The notes beneath the pieces were generated by a model. The model searched no databases. It was not told the origin of the DNA and worked only from the letters and a program-made list of their open reading frames with translations. Shown here piece after piece: positions 33,355 through 41,918 of a stretch of DNA of 64,000 nt. Positions within the stretch are counted from its first letter, which is position 1. Each line of letters opens with the position of its first letter. The translations under genes and the position numbers were made by a program. Origin of the DNA: Calditrichia bacterium (lineage in GTDB: Bacteria > Calditrichota > Calditrichia > RBG-13-44-9 > J075); contig JANQQU010000033.1 in the NCBI GenBank assembly GCA_028284905.1, positions 1-64,000 of the forward strand, read 5' to 3'.

Positions 33355-35196
33355 CTACCGGATTAACAACATTTTCTTGGTCTGAATAAACCGATTGTCT
33401 GTTTCTAGTTGGTAATAATACACCCCGCTCGCCAAACCCGCCGCATTCCAGTTGTATTGATAACGGCCGGTGGCTAATTTACCAGTGAATAATTCCGCCA
33501 CTTCCTGTCCGAGCGTGTTGTAAATATTCAGAGTAACCCGAGCTGGTTTCGCCAGATCAAATTCAATGGTCGTGCTGGGATTGAAGGGATTGGGATAATT
33601 CTGGAAGAGCTGGAAAGCCGATGGCAAGTTGCCAGTTGGCGAAGGTAACGCCTTGATGCCCACCATCAGCGTATCACTTCCCATACCTCCATAAGCGCCC
33701 ATATCATTGCGCAGTGTCCCCATCGCCGGCCAGCGGGCGAAGCCGGGATTGAGCGGATCCTCCGGATCATTATAAACCATATCCGAATCACCAGCATCAA
33801 TACAGGGAGAGTTGTTTGCCAGATAGTAATATGTATCATCCTCGAAGTGCGGCTCGGCATATATATTACCAACGCCGCTCCAGCCGCCCTCAACATTACA
33901 ATAATTTACTTCTGCGGCAGCAGTGCCGACTATCCGTATCTGGGACCCGGAAGTTGCAGTATTCCCCCACAGAATATTATTGTGGACTTTTGTTGCCGGG
34001 GGAGAGATACTTGCTTCAAACGCAATGCCACCGCCACTGCCATAGCTGATGTTATTTACAAATGTATTGTTGATAATCTCTGAGTAGCTGTTCCAGGAGG
34101 CAAGGCCGCCGCCCCAGGGTGCTTCATTGGCAACAAAAATATTATTATGGATGAAAATATTATTATTGGTTCCAGCTTCTGTTGTCCATAATCGGATACC
34201 TCCTCCCCCGCCAGCGCCAGGGCCGGGAATGTCAAGCCGGTTCCGCTCAATTCTGTTCTTTTCAATTTCAATAGTGCCGCTGGTGACAGCAATAAGAAGC
34301 CCCCCCCCCCCGCTGCCACCACTGCCGGGAGTGACAACATTATCAGCAATTAAGTTCTCAGTGATGAGCGCATTCATCCCATATTCAATGGTTATTGCCC
34401 CGGCATTCGCATAAAAGCCGTCGGCGGTATTATAAACGATTTGGTTGTATTCTATCAGCACACTCTGTGGCAGGGAATCCTGAGCGCTACATACAACGGC
34501 GCCCCAGGAGACTGCGTCATTTTCAGTGACTGTTGAGGCATTATAGGCAATAAAATTGTCCTTGATTCGCCCACTGTTATTTAATGCAATAGCACCTCCC
34601 CATGAGTAGTTCACGCCGGTTATACTATTGTTAATAATCCGGTTATCTTCAATTATGGTATTCGCTGAATAACCGCCGTAGGGAAAGTAGGCAATCCCGC
34701 CACCGGCAGCCTCATTGTAGAGAGGAATATGGTTGTCGCGTATATGGTTATGAACAATTTTTCCCCCGCTAAAATAACCGAGAATTCCTCCACCGATCCT
34801 TGTTTGAATGACAGCGCCTTGCAAGCTATATTCACTGAGCGTCCCGCTGCCCCCGGTAATGGTAAAGCCCATCAATACCGAAGTGGTATCCTCCCCGGAG
34901 ATGAAATATACCACGGAGCCGCTGTCCGGATTGCTCGGCTGGCTACCATCAATTATCGTATTGGCGATGTGGCTGGTATCGCCATTCATTATGAAATGAC
35001 TGGCAACCGTGATCGCTTTCCCAAGAAAATTGATGTTCTCGATATAAGTATTGTCCGCCACCAAGACCGTATCGCCATCGACCGCGGCATTGATGCCGGC
35101 CTGAATGGTGGCCTGATCTCCCGGCACATGGATAATATTCGCCCAGAGTGGGCAGTAAAAGAATAGACAACATAATACCATAGCGAATTTTTTCAT
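33355..35196 (-). CDS. Secreted right-handed beta-helix protein with type IX-style sorting domain
   Basis: The 613-aa protein has a signal peptide (1-19). It begins IIHVPGDQATIQAGINAAVDGDTVLV, the usual start of pectin-lyase-like parallel beta-helix proteins, with many rungs of the type NRIINNS or NNIFVANEA and GGGIAF turns to about residue 490. It ends in the FlgD-like domain with QNYPNPFNPSTTIEF and KKMLLIR. GGAGCGTGAATC precedes the ATG. A run of 12 G encodes four Gly near residue 300. The gene follows the hybrid two-component gene at 35549 on the same strand, whose sensor domain is also a beta-helix. No lyase catalytic residues are evident. Confidence 0.87.
   Translation of the reverse strand: MKKFAMVLCCLFFYCPLWANIIHVPGDQATIQAGINAAVDGDTVLVADNTYIENINFLGKAITVASHFIMNGDTSHIANTIIDGSQPSNPDSGSVVYFISGEDTTSVLMGFTITGGSGTLSEYSLQGAVIQTRIGGGILGYFSGGKIVHNHIRDNHIPLYNEAAGGGIAYFPYGGYSANTIIEDNRIINNSITGVNYSWGGAIALNNSGRIKDNFIAYNASTVTENDAVSWGAVVCSAQDSLPQSVLIEYNQIVYNTADGFYANAGAITIEYGMNALITENLIADNVVTPGSGGSGGGGLLIAVTSGTIEIEKNRIERNRLDIPGPGAGGGGGIRLWTTEAGTNNNIFIHNNIFVANEAPWGGGLASWNSYSEIINNTFVNNISYGSGGGIAFEASISPPATKVHNNILWGNTATSGSQIRIVGTAAAEVNYCNVEGGWSGVGNIYAEPHFEDDTYYYLANNSPCIDAGDSDMVYNDPEDPLNPGFARWPAMGTLRNDMGAYGGMGSDTLMVGIKALPSPTGNLPSAFQLFQNYPNPFNPSTTIEFDLAKPARVTLNIYNTLGQEVAELFTGKLATGRYQYNWNAAGLASGVYYYQLETDNRFIQTKKMLLIR
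34300..34311. repeat. Homopolymer C12/G12 inside the beta-helix gene
   Basis: Twelve consecutive C on the plus strand (G12 in the coding strand) encode Gly-Gly-Gly-Gly in frame. A gain or loss of one base would cut the protein at about half length, before its sorting domain. Tracts of this length are prone to slipped-strand change. Confidence 0.8.
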
Positions 35197-35548
35197 GATT
35201 CACGCTCCTGTTTAGGGTTAACTACTTATCTTAAACGGGCACTTACCGTTTTCATTTATGAACGGTAAGGTGGCCCGGATAAATGTCTGCCAACAGATGA
35301 ATCGCGCGTCATCAATAAATGCGGTCCCCTAATCCAACCCCTCTCGAGATGGAAAAGGGGATGCACTTTTTAAAACCCGCAATCATGATCATCGCCGGAG
35401 GTGCACTATGACCATGGCTGCATATTTTTCTGGAAATCGTTTCAATTAAAGCTATAAAATGGGAATGGGGTTGTCTAACGGTGGTGTTGCAAATGTTGAT
35501 GGGAATGTTGCATTTTATCGCTTTTGATCATCTGCGACCATTAAAATG
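35197..35548. promoter_or_regulatory. Intergenic region with strong hairpin between HTCS and beta-helix genes
   Basis: Within this 352-bp gap, cttaccgtt (35242-35250) pairs with aacggtaag (35261-35269), extended by gggc/gccc-type bases. It lies about 45 bp before the beta-helix start, where it could end the upstream transcript or serve as an operator for the AraC-type output of the neighbouring regulator. No gene is seen. Confidence 0.4.
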
Positions 35549-38500
35549 CTATTCATCGGAATGTCTTGCCGCATACGCTGAGGGAGACATATTATACATT
35601 TCCCGGAACACCTTGGCGAAGTGAGATAAGCTATTAAACCCAACCTGATAAGCGATGTCGGAAACATTGCCGGCATGATGTTGCAGTAATTGTGCCGCCC
35701 GTTTCAGGCGGAGGGTTCGAATAAACTGGTGGGCCGATTGCCCAGTGAGTGCACTAAGCTTACGATGCAATTGGCTTCGGCTTAGGCCAAGTGCTTTCCC
35801 AAAGGTATCCGTCGAAAAATCTGAATCGGCAATATGCCTTTCTACAATCTCAATGGCTCGTTCAAGAAGCTGCGTGTCGAGAGAAGTTAAGGGGAATTCC
35901 TGAAATGCTACGATATTTCCCTGGCGAAAGCTTTCCCAGAGTTTCCGGCGCTGCGCAATGAGATTTTTTACCCGCACCCGCAGTTCCCGCACGTCAAAAG
36001 GTTTGGCGAGATAGTCATCCGCGCCGGTTTCCAGTCCTTCGATTTTGCTCTCCGCATCGGCACGGGCAGTCAGTAAAACAACTGGAATATGGCTGGTGCG
36101 TGCATCGCTTTTCAGTTTATGGCACAGTTCATAACCGTCCATCTTCGGCATCATCACGTCGCTGATGATCAGATCCGGCATCTGCTTTATCCCCTGCTTC
36201 AGACCTTCTTCACCGTTCTCAGCCTCTATTACCATGTAACGCTCCGCCAGGTTTTCGCGCAGGTAGGCGCGCATGTCGGCGTTATCCTCTACGATAAGAA
36301 TTCGTTGTTCGCCTGTCCCTTCGGGGTTGTTCGTTGCTGGTTGCTTTCCGACCCCGATGGCCAATCTGTCTTCCTTTGAAACTTGTTTATCCTGCGATTC
36401 GGTAATTCCCATTTCAGAAAAATTATTCAATTCCGAATTCCGACCTGCCCCTTTGGGGATTCCGACCTGCCCCTTTGGGGATTCCGAAATCGCTTCCTCC
36501 AAAATCTCATGAGGTTCCAAATGAGCCTTTCCCAACGGCAGGCAAACGATAAATGTGCTTCCTTTCCCCAGCGTGCTTTCCGCCAGAATTTCTCCGTGGT
36601 GCAATGTCACCAGTTCTTTCGCCAATGCCAGACCAATCCCACTCCCTTCTTGCACACGGGTATGGGTATCGTCCACCTGGTAAAAACGATCGAAAATATG
36701 CGACAAACGCTCGGGGGGAATGCCAATTCCGGTATCTTTTATTGTGATCTCGACGAAATCACTAATTTCGGATTTCGGATGTCGGAATTGGGATTGACCT
36801 GTTTTTTCCGAAATCCCAATTCCGACCTGCCCCTTCGGGGAATCCGAAATCGCCCTCACAGAGATTGCAACAGCATCTCCCTGTTCGGAAAACTTGAAGG
36901 CATTCGAGAGCAGATTGATGACGATCTTTTCCAGCTTATCGCGATCAAAGTAAACCAATAGTGGCGATTCCGAGGCTTGAAATGAGAAGTCAATCTTTTT
37001 TCGCGCTGCAAGGGATTCAAAGGCGGCAGCAATTTTTTTAAGAAAATCGGTAATATCCCCTTCCGCGGCTTGCAAAGTCATTCGGCCGGATTCCAGGCGG
37101 GCGATATCGAGCAGTTGATTGATCAGGGCGAGCAGGCGCTGGCCGTTGCGCAGCATCATTTGGTATTGTTCTTTGAAATTCCCCGTAAATTTCCCGGAAA
37201 GCATCTGTTCCAAAGGACCGATCATCAGCGTCAGCGGTGTGCGGAATTCATGAGAGATATTGGCGAAAAAGCGCGATTTTAATTGATCCACTTCTTTCAG
37301 TTTTTGAGCTGCAAATCTTTGCTGTTCTAGTTCATGATCTATTCTGATTCTTCTTAGCTGGAATTGCCAGAGTGAAATAATTAAGAGAATCCCAATTATT
37401 ATAAATGAAATTATGGCCGGATTTGTATTCCACCAGGGTATCGATACGATTATACTATCTGCTGTCCAGGTAATATCGGCTCGGGAATCACTAACCAGCG
37501 AAACATGCTTTTGCAGTTTAATCGGTAGCGATTCGCCGTTGCTTGCCAGGGAATATATTCCCTCACTGAGATGAATATTAAGCGGGTTCAGACTATCCGA
37601 TAAGATTTTGATCAGTGCAAATTTTATAGTCTTTAGCGGTTCTGATGCAGATAAGCCTGTATTACGATTGCTGCCTTCGGGATTTACATATAAATCCGCC
37701 TTAACTTGTTTAATCTTATAATTCTTAATGGTTATATCAAAATCTTTAGCAGGCTCGATACAATTTTCGTTTGGATTAAGTACTGTAAAAGTATCAACAA
37801 CAATACTTTTGCTTTTTGAAAAAAAAGTTGAAAATAAGTCATTGCCACCTAATCCAGCAGTATTCAGATAGATATTGTTCAATTTTAAGGTGTCAAATTG
37901 AAATCCAAGTTCATTGGTGTGAAAATAAATCCCCCCGCCGTAATGACCGGCTTTATTATTAATAATGGCTACATTTGAAAAGGCAGCGCTACGACTAATA
38001 ATTTGCATTCCCCCTCCATTTTTTCTCGCGCTGTTATTAATAATTTTCAGATCTTTTAAAGTTGTAGTTGAATTCTCAATAAAAATACCTCCCCCTTGAT
38101 TGGCCTGATTATCAACAATTATAGAGCTTGAAATAGTGAAATCGGATTCCGTAATATATATTCCACCCCCAGTAAGACCTGTGTTATTTTTAATAATGCA
38201 ATTCTTAACTTCAGCATTGGATAAAGTAATTTTGAGGCCACCGACAGCGAGTCCAACGTTATTTTCAATATTGCATTTCAATAGTTCAATATTGCTTTCA
38301 AACCATACACTAATCGCACCAGCACCCTCCTTAGCGGAATTCTCATATATCTTGCAATTTTCAACTTTTGCTGTCGAATATTCACACCAAATGCCACCGG
38401 CAGCAAACTCCGCTTGACAATATCGTATCGTAACATTTTTGATGGTAACGTCGGCATAATAAAGAAATATCCCACCGCCAGCCATATAGGTTAAATCCGG

Positions 38501-38956
38501 GCGATTGTAAGGATGTTTTCCATAAAATACTTCATTGCTATCTTTACTTACTTTTGCCCAACCATATTCTATCAGACAATATTGCAATATGGATTCAGTT
38601 TCCGTATCGTTAAATCTTATCCCGCCCCATCTTTGATCCATATTTCCGGCAGTGAAAAGAATGGAATCCTCTGGGGTGCCAACGGCTTCCAACGTGCCAT
38701 AAACTTCAAACTTGTAATGCGCACTGAAAATAACTTCTACCCCTGGTTGAATAACTAATGTGTCACCATAAGCGATTCTGATTTCACCATCAACATGATA
38801 TGGCGATTTGTCCTTATACCAAACCCCACTAACCTTGCCAGCAGGAATATGTATTTCTGAAATCAGACTGGTACTTAAAAGAAGAATTGAAGAGAGTAAA
38901 ATCAAAGAGAGAAGAAGTCTGTTTTGATAAAAATTCACAGAGTATCCAATCGGCAA
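35549..38956 (-). CDS. Hybrid two-component system protein with beta-helix sensor (HTCS-like)
   Basis: One polypeptide of 1135 aa (TTG at 38956, or GTG at 38938) joins a signal/anchor and a periplasmic right-handed beta-helix (about 35-400; rungs such as NCIIKNNTGLTGGGIYITES). It then has a membrane helix (PAIISFIIIGILLIISLW), HisKA (FFANISHEFRTPLTLMIGP), HATPase (NLLSNAFKFSE, KDTGIGIPPE, GSGIGLALAK), a receiver (LIVEDNADMRAYL, LIISDVMMPKMDG) and an AraC-type HTH pair (LSRSQLHRKL, ISDIAYQVGF-like NVSDIAYQVGF). Known HTCS proteins mostly use beta-propeller sensors, so this sensor is unusual. The HATPase and the kinase-receiver linker contain repeat-encoded inserts. The obvious target is the beta-helix gene just downstream. 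Confidence 0.88.
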   Translation of the reverse strand: MPIGYSVNFYQNRLLLSLILLSSILLLSTSLISEIHIPAGKVSGVWYKDKSPYHVDGEIRIAYGDTLVIQPGVEVIFSAHYKFEVYGTLEAVGTPEDSILFTAGNMDQRWGGIRFNDTETESILQYCLIEYGWAKVSKDSNEVFYGKHPYNRPDLTYMAGGGIFLYYADVTIKNVTIRYCQAEFAAGGIWCEYSTAKVENCKIYENSAKEGAGAISVWFESNIELLKCNIENNVGLAVGGLKITLSNAEVKNCIIKNNTGLTGGGIYITESDFTISSSIIVDNQANQGGGIFIENSTTTLKDLKIINNSARKNGGGMQIISRSAAFSNVAIINNKAGHYGGGIYFHTNELGFQFDTLKLNNIYLNTAGLGGNDLFSTFFSKSKSIVVDTFTVLNPNENCIEPAKDFDITIKNYKIKQVKADLYVNPEGSNRNTGLSASEPLKTIKFALIKILSDSLNPLNIHLSEGIYSLASNGESLPIKLQKHVSLVSDSRADITWTADSIIVSIPWWNTNPAIISFIIIGILLIISLWQFQLRRIRIDHELEQQRFAAQKLKEVDQLKSRFFANISHEFRTPLTLMIGPLEQMLSGKFTGNFKEQYQMMLRNGQRLLALINQLLDIARLESGRMTLQAAEGDITDFLKKIAAAFESLAARKKIDFSFQASESPLLVYFDRDKLEKIVINLLSNAFKFSEQGDAVAISVRAISDSPKGQVGIGISEKTGQSQFRHPKSEISDFVEITIKDTGIGIPPERLSHIFDRFYQVDDTHTRVQEGSGIGLALAKELVTLHHGEILAESTLGKGSTFIVCLPLGKAHLEPHEILEEAISESPKGQVGIPKGAGRNSELNNFSEMGITESQDKQVSKEDRLAIGVGKQPATNNPEGTGEQRILIVEDNADMRAYLRENLAERYMVIEAENGEEGLKQGIKQMPDLIISDVMMPKMDGYELCHKLKSDARTSHIPVVLLTARADAESKIEGLETGADDYLAKPFDVRELRVRVKNLIAQRRKLWESFRQGNIVAFQEFPLTSLDTQLLERAIEIVERHIADSDFSTDTFGKALGLSRSQLHRKLSALTGQSAHQFIRTLRLKRAAQLLQHHAGNVSDIAYQVGFNSLSHFAKVFREMYNMSPSAYAARHSDE
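36437..36480. repeat. Two tandem 22-bp palindromic elements inside the HTCS gene
   Basis: attccgacctgccccttt followed by gggg is repeated twice without a gap. As 22 is not a multiple of three, the copies are read in two frames (SPKGQVGI, then PKGAGRNS), yet the frame stays open. They fall in the linker between kinase and receiver. Confidence 0.85.
36783..36840. repeat. Third 22-bp element plus 13-bp perfect inverted repeat inside the kinase domain
   Basis: cggaattgggatt (36783-36795) and aatcccaattccg (36812-36824) form a perfect inverted repeat. It adjoins a third copy of the 22-bp element (36819-36840, one change). Together they encode an extra stretch of about 25 residues in the HATPase domain, just before the DTGIGIPPE box. 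Confidence 0.85.
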
Positions 38957-39340
38957 ATTAGCATTAATAAATATTTGTCATGATTTGATTTCTGAATCTG
39001 GCTTCCGGAAATAGCTAAGAAACAAACTAAGAACAAGTGCATGGTAGCCTTCTTATCTATATCTCTTTGCAGGATAGTCGGGCCACAGAAATGCTATGAG
39101 ATTAAATATTTTAATACAATTTTAAATGATTGAAGAGATTACCGGGAATCCGTTTTTCTTAGGAAATACAATAAAAAAGATACGGGTTATTCTAATAAAT
39201 CGCCAACATTTTTAGAAAAGTTGTCATTCATTGCAGACAGCTTATTCATTCATTATTGCTATAATTTCAAAAAAAATGCGCAACGGGTGGGAAAAATCCC
39301 TCCCGATGTGTATTTTAGGCGAAACTTGTGAAAGGATGGT
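38957..39340. promoter_or_regulatory. Divergent intergenic region with extended -10
   Basis: This gap separates the HTCS gene (-) from the symporter operon (+). tgctataat (39258-39265 region) is an extended -10 box about 75 bp before the first plus-strand gene, without a clear -35. gggtggg/ccctccc (about 39286-39305) can pair as a small hairpin in the leader. No gene is seen. Confidence 0.4.
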
Positions 39341-39970
39341 ATGCCCGCGGAAAGATATGTGCTCGAAAATGGTGATGATGAAACCCTCGCCCTGCTCTGG
39401 GAAAAAGGCTGGCAGAACCTGCAGGTATACTGGCAAAATGAGCGCATCGCCCACCTGCCTGATCGCCAACAGTTAGAGAAGGGCGAAAGTATTTCTCTGC
39501 CCGATGGCAGCACCCTGCATATTTCCCTGGAAAAAAGTTTTTTATCCTCCCGCTTAAACCTCAAGCAAAATGAAACTGCGCTATCGCCAGCCGATATGCC
39601 CCCGGAAATGATGCTCGGAAATGTCTATGGCGTACTCTTTTTTATCGCGGCATTTAGCCTGCTGGCAGGTATTGGCGCTGCTTTCCTTGACATTCGCCTC
39701 TTGCAGTCGTTCGGTGTTGGGGAATGGGCGATACATTTTAGCCTAATATTCTTCCTACTCGGCGTTCTGGTGCGGCGGCGTTCTACGATCGCTCTGGTCA
39801 TCGCTATTGGTGTTTTCGTACTGGATGGGATGATCGAAACCTCTTTTGCACTAAACAACGGATATGGCTTTCCGACCATGGCGATCCTCTTCCGGCTAAT
39901 CCTCATCGTTTGGGTAGCGCAGGGTTTTGAAGCCATTCGGCGATTGAAAGAAAAGGAGGCCGCACTTTGA
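39341..39970 (+). CDS. Membrane protein of unknown function upstream of a sodium symporter
   Basis: The 209-aa protein has a soluble N-terminal part of about 85 residues with a beta-rich pattern (QVYWQNERIAHLPDRQQLEKGESISLPDGSTLHISLE). Four membrane helices follow (about 96-116, 125-143, 148-166 and 175-195) and a charged end. AAAGGATGGT precedes the ATG. It overlaps the next small gene by four bases and so belongs to the same transcript as the symporter. I do not recognise it. Confidence 0.7.
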   Translation: MPAERYVLENGDDETLALLWEKGWQNLQVYWQNERIAHLPDRQQLEKGESISLPDGSTLHISLEKSFLSSRLNLKQNETALSPADMPPEMMLGNVYGVLFFIAAFSLLAGIGAAFLDIRLLQSFGVGEWAIHFSLIFFLLGVLVRRRSTIALVIAIGVFVLDGMIETSFALNNGYGFPTMAILFRLILIVWVAQGFEAIRRLKEKEAAL

Positions 39971-40170
39971 AATTATCGAAAAACCTCTGGCGACTATTCT
40001 TTTTGATTCTGTTCGTTTTATCACTGGATTACTGGTGGTGGGATGCGCCGATGCAGTTTGGCTGGCTGAATCTACCGCTCTGGCTCTACTATTTTATCCT
40101 GCTGCAACTGCTTTTCTTTGCCGGCTTCTATTTTTTCTCCCGGCAATATTGGCAATCACGGGAAGATTGA
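39967..40170 (+). CDS. DUF3311-like small subunit paired with the SSS symporter
   Basis: The 67-aa protein starts at a TTG that overlaps the previous stop (TTGA). It has two membrane helices (about 8-22 and 36-58) and the pattern WWWDAPMQFGWLNLPLWLYYF, recalling the small DUF3311/DUF997-type proteins encoded beside sodium:solute symporters. It probably assembles with the large transporter 48 bp downstream. Confidence 0.68.
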   Translation: MKLSKNLWRLFFLILFVLSLDYWWWDAPMQFGWLNLPLWLYYFILLQLLFFAGFYFFSRQYWQSRED

Positions 40171-40218
40171 AACTGACCATTCTGCAGTGATTGACCACTT
40201 CGCAGATACGGAGACGAT

Positions 40219-41658
40219 ATGACAACAATGATCATCATGCTGATATATCTGCTGGTAACCCTGGTGATCGGCTATATGGGTTACCGCGCCAGCAAAAACA
40301 ATCCTGATGACTTCTTTCTCGCCGGACGGGAAGTTGGGCCGGTGGTACTCTTCTTCACTATGGTCGCAACTAATTTCAGCGCATTTTTCTTCCTGGGCTT
40401 CGCCGGCGCCGGATATCGTATCGGCTACAGCTATTATGGGATTATGTCCTTCGGCACCGCACTGGTTTCCCTGGTGTTTTTCTATGTCGGGCATCGCATC
40501 TGGCAATTAGGTCGGGAAAAAGGCTATATTACCCCACCGGAGATGATTGGTGATCGTCTGCAGAGCCGCCCCTTAAAGGTTGTATTCTTATTAGTAATGG
40601 TTTTATTTACCATTCCCTACCTGGCCATCCAGCCAATTGGCGCCGGTATCCTCCTCTCGGAATTAACCGGCGGACAGGTCCCCTATTTCACCGGGGCAGT
40701 GGTACTTACCATCGTTATCGTGCTCTACGTTTTTCTCGGCGGAATGCGCAGTGTTGCCTGGACGGATCTCATCCAGGGCGTCATTATGTTTGTCTTGATG
40801 TTTGTCGCAGTTTATGTCATCGGGGAAGCACTCGGCGGTATCGGCGAAGCGAATGCCCGGGTGTACGAAAAGCATCCGGCCCTTTTCTCCCGGGAAGGGC
40901 AAAACGGCTACTTCACGCCGCAGACCTGGTTTAGCTTTATGATTCTCTGGATGTTGGCAGTGCCGATGTTTCCGCAAATGTTCATGCGCTTTTTTATACC
41001 GAAAACCGCTGCCGGTCTGCGCACCACGGCGCGGCTTTACCCACTGGTAACCGCTTTCCTCTTTCTTTGCCCGGTGATGATCGGGGTAATGGGGCACCTC
41101 GCTTTTCCCGATTTGGCCGGGAAAGCCGCCGATCAGATTCTCCCAAAAATGCTCACGACTTTTGCCCCGGAATGGCTTTCCGCGACCATTATGGTTGGCG
41201 CACTCGCCGCGTTTATGTCAACAATGGATTCCCAATTACTCGCGTTGAGCTCCATGCTCACCCGCGATTTTTACCAGGAGTTTATCGACCCGGAACTGAG
41301 CATTGTAAAGCAGGTAAGGCTCGGCAAAATTTTGGTAATCGCTCTTTCCGTCGTCGGACTGGCGATTGCCTATCAGCCTCCGGCAACAATATTCAGTATT
41401 GCCACTCAGGCGTTCACCGGTTTATCGTTATTATTTCCCACGACGGTAGCGGCGATCTACTGGTCTCGCACTACCGCGGCGAGCTGTATCGCTTCTATTC
41501 TTGTTGGAGAAGGATTGCTAATCGCCCTGAGCAGCGGCTATCTGCCCGGCGACTGGATGCTCGGTTTTCTACCGATCGTTCCCTTGACGATAATTTCCAG
41601 TCTGATTATCATTGTCGGCTCATTGCTATTCCCGAAAAAACAAGCAGTGCATCCATAG
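40219..41658 (+). CDS. Sodium:solute symporter (SSS family)
   Basis: This 479-aa inner-membrane transporter of the LeuT-fold SSS family has about 13 helices. It begins with the family's LIYLLVTLVIGYMGYRASKN and DFFLAGREVGP, continues with NFSAFFFLGFAGAGYRIG, and has WTDLIQGVIMF and the later Na+-site helix ALAAFMSTMDSQLLALSSML. ACGGAGACGAT precedes the ATG. It moves an organic solute or anion with Na+; the substrate cannot be read from sequence. It sits in an operon with a 209-aa membrane protein and a small subunit. Confidence 0.9.
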   Translation: MTTMIIMLIYLLVTLVIGYMGYRASKNNPDDFFLAGREVGPVVLFFTMVATNFSAFFFLGFAGAGYRIGYSYYGIMSFGTALVSLVFFYVGHRIWQLGREKGYITPPEMIGDRLQSRPLKVVFLLVMVLFTIPYLAIQPIGAGILLSELTGGQVPYFTGAVVLTIVIVLYVFLGGMRSVAWTDLIQGVIMFVLMFVAVYVIGEALGGIGEANARVYEKHPALFSREGQNGYFTPQTWFSFMILWMLAVPMFPQMFMRFFIPKTAAGLRTTARLYPLVTAFLFLCPVMIGVMGHLAFPDLAGKAADQILPKMLTTFAPEWLSATIMVGALAAFMSTMDSQLLALSSMLTRDFYQEFIDPELSIVKQVRLGKILVIALSVVGLAIAYQPPATIFSIATQAFTGLSLLFPTTVAAIYWSRTTAASCIASILVGEGLLIALSSGYLPGDWMLGFLPIVPLTIISSLIIIVGSLLFPKKQAVHP

Positions 41659-41918
41659 TGTGGGGCTAATTTCTATCGGCAATGAACCCAGGAAATGAGA
41701 ACCAAAACAAATGATAAATGACATTTTCACATATCGCCCCGCTGGGGCAAAACAATTTTTTGGACACATTATGCTACAAATATCGCGCCTCTCTGAGGCT
41801 CGGTAATTATGACCTCGGAAATATGCCCTGAAAGGGCAACACAACCCAGCCCCGGGCGCAAAGCCCGGGGCCGTAATCAAACACGTATTATCCGTTTCAC
41901 GATATAAAAGGATAAATT
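41659..41918. repeat. Palindromic GCCCC repeats before the NSS gene
   Basis: gcccc/ggggc (41736-41748), ccct/aggg words, and a strong hairpin gccccgggc/gcccggggc (41849-41871) fill the gap. The first word recalls the repeat family at 23163-23520. The last hairpin lies 47 bp before the NSS start codon. Confidence 0.6.

Noticed and set aside
36383..36961. Plus-strand 192-codon frame inside the HTCS gene
   Set aside because: Antisense of a well-supported kinase; open only because of the repeats.
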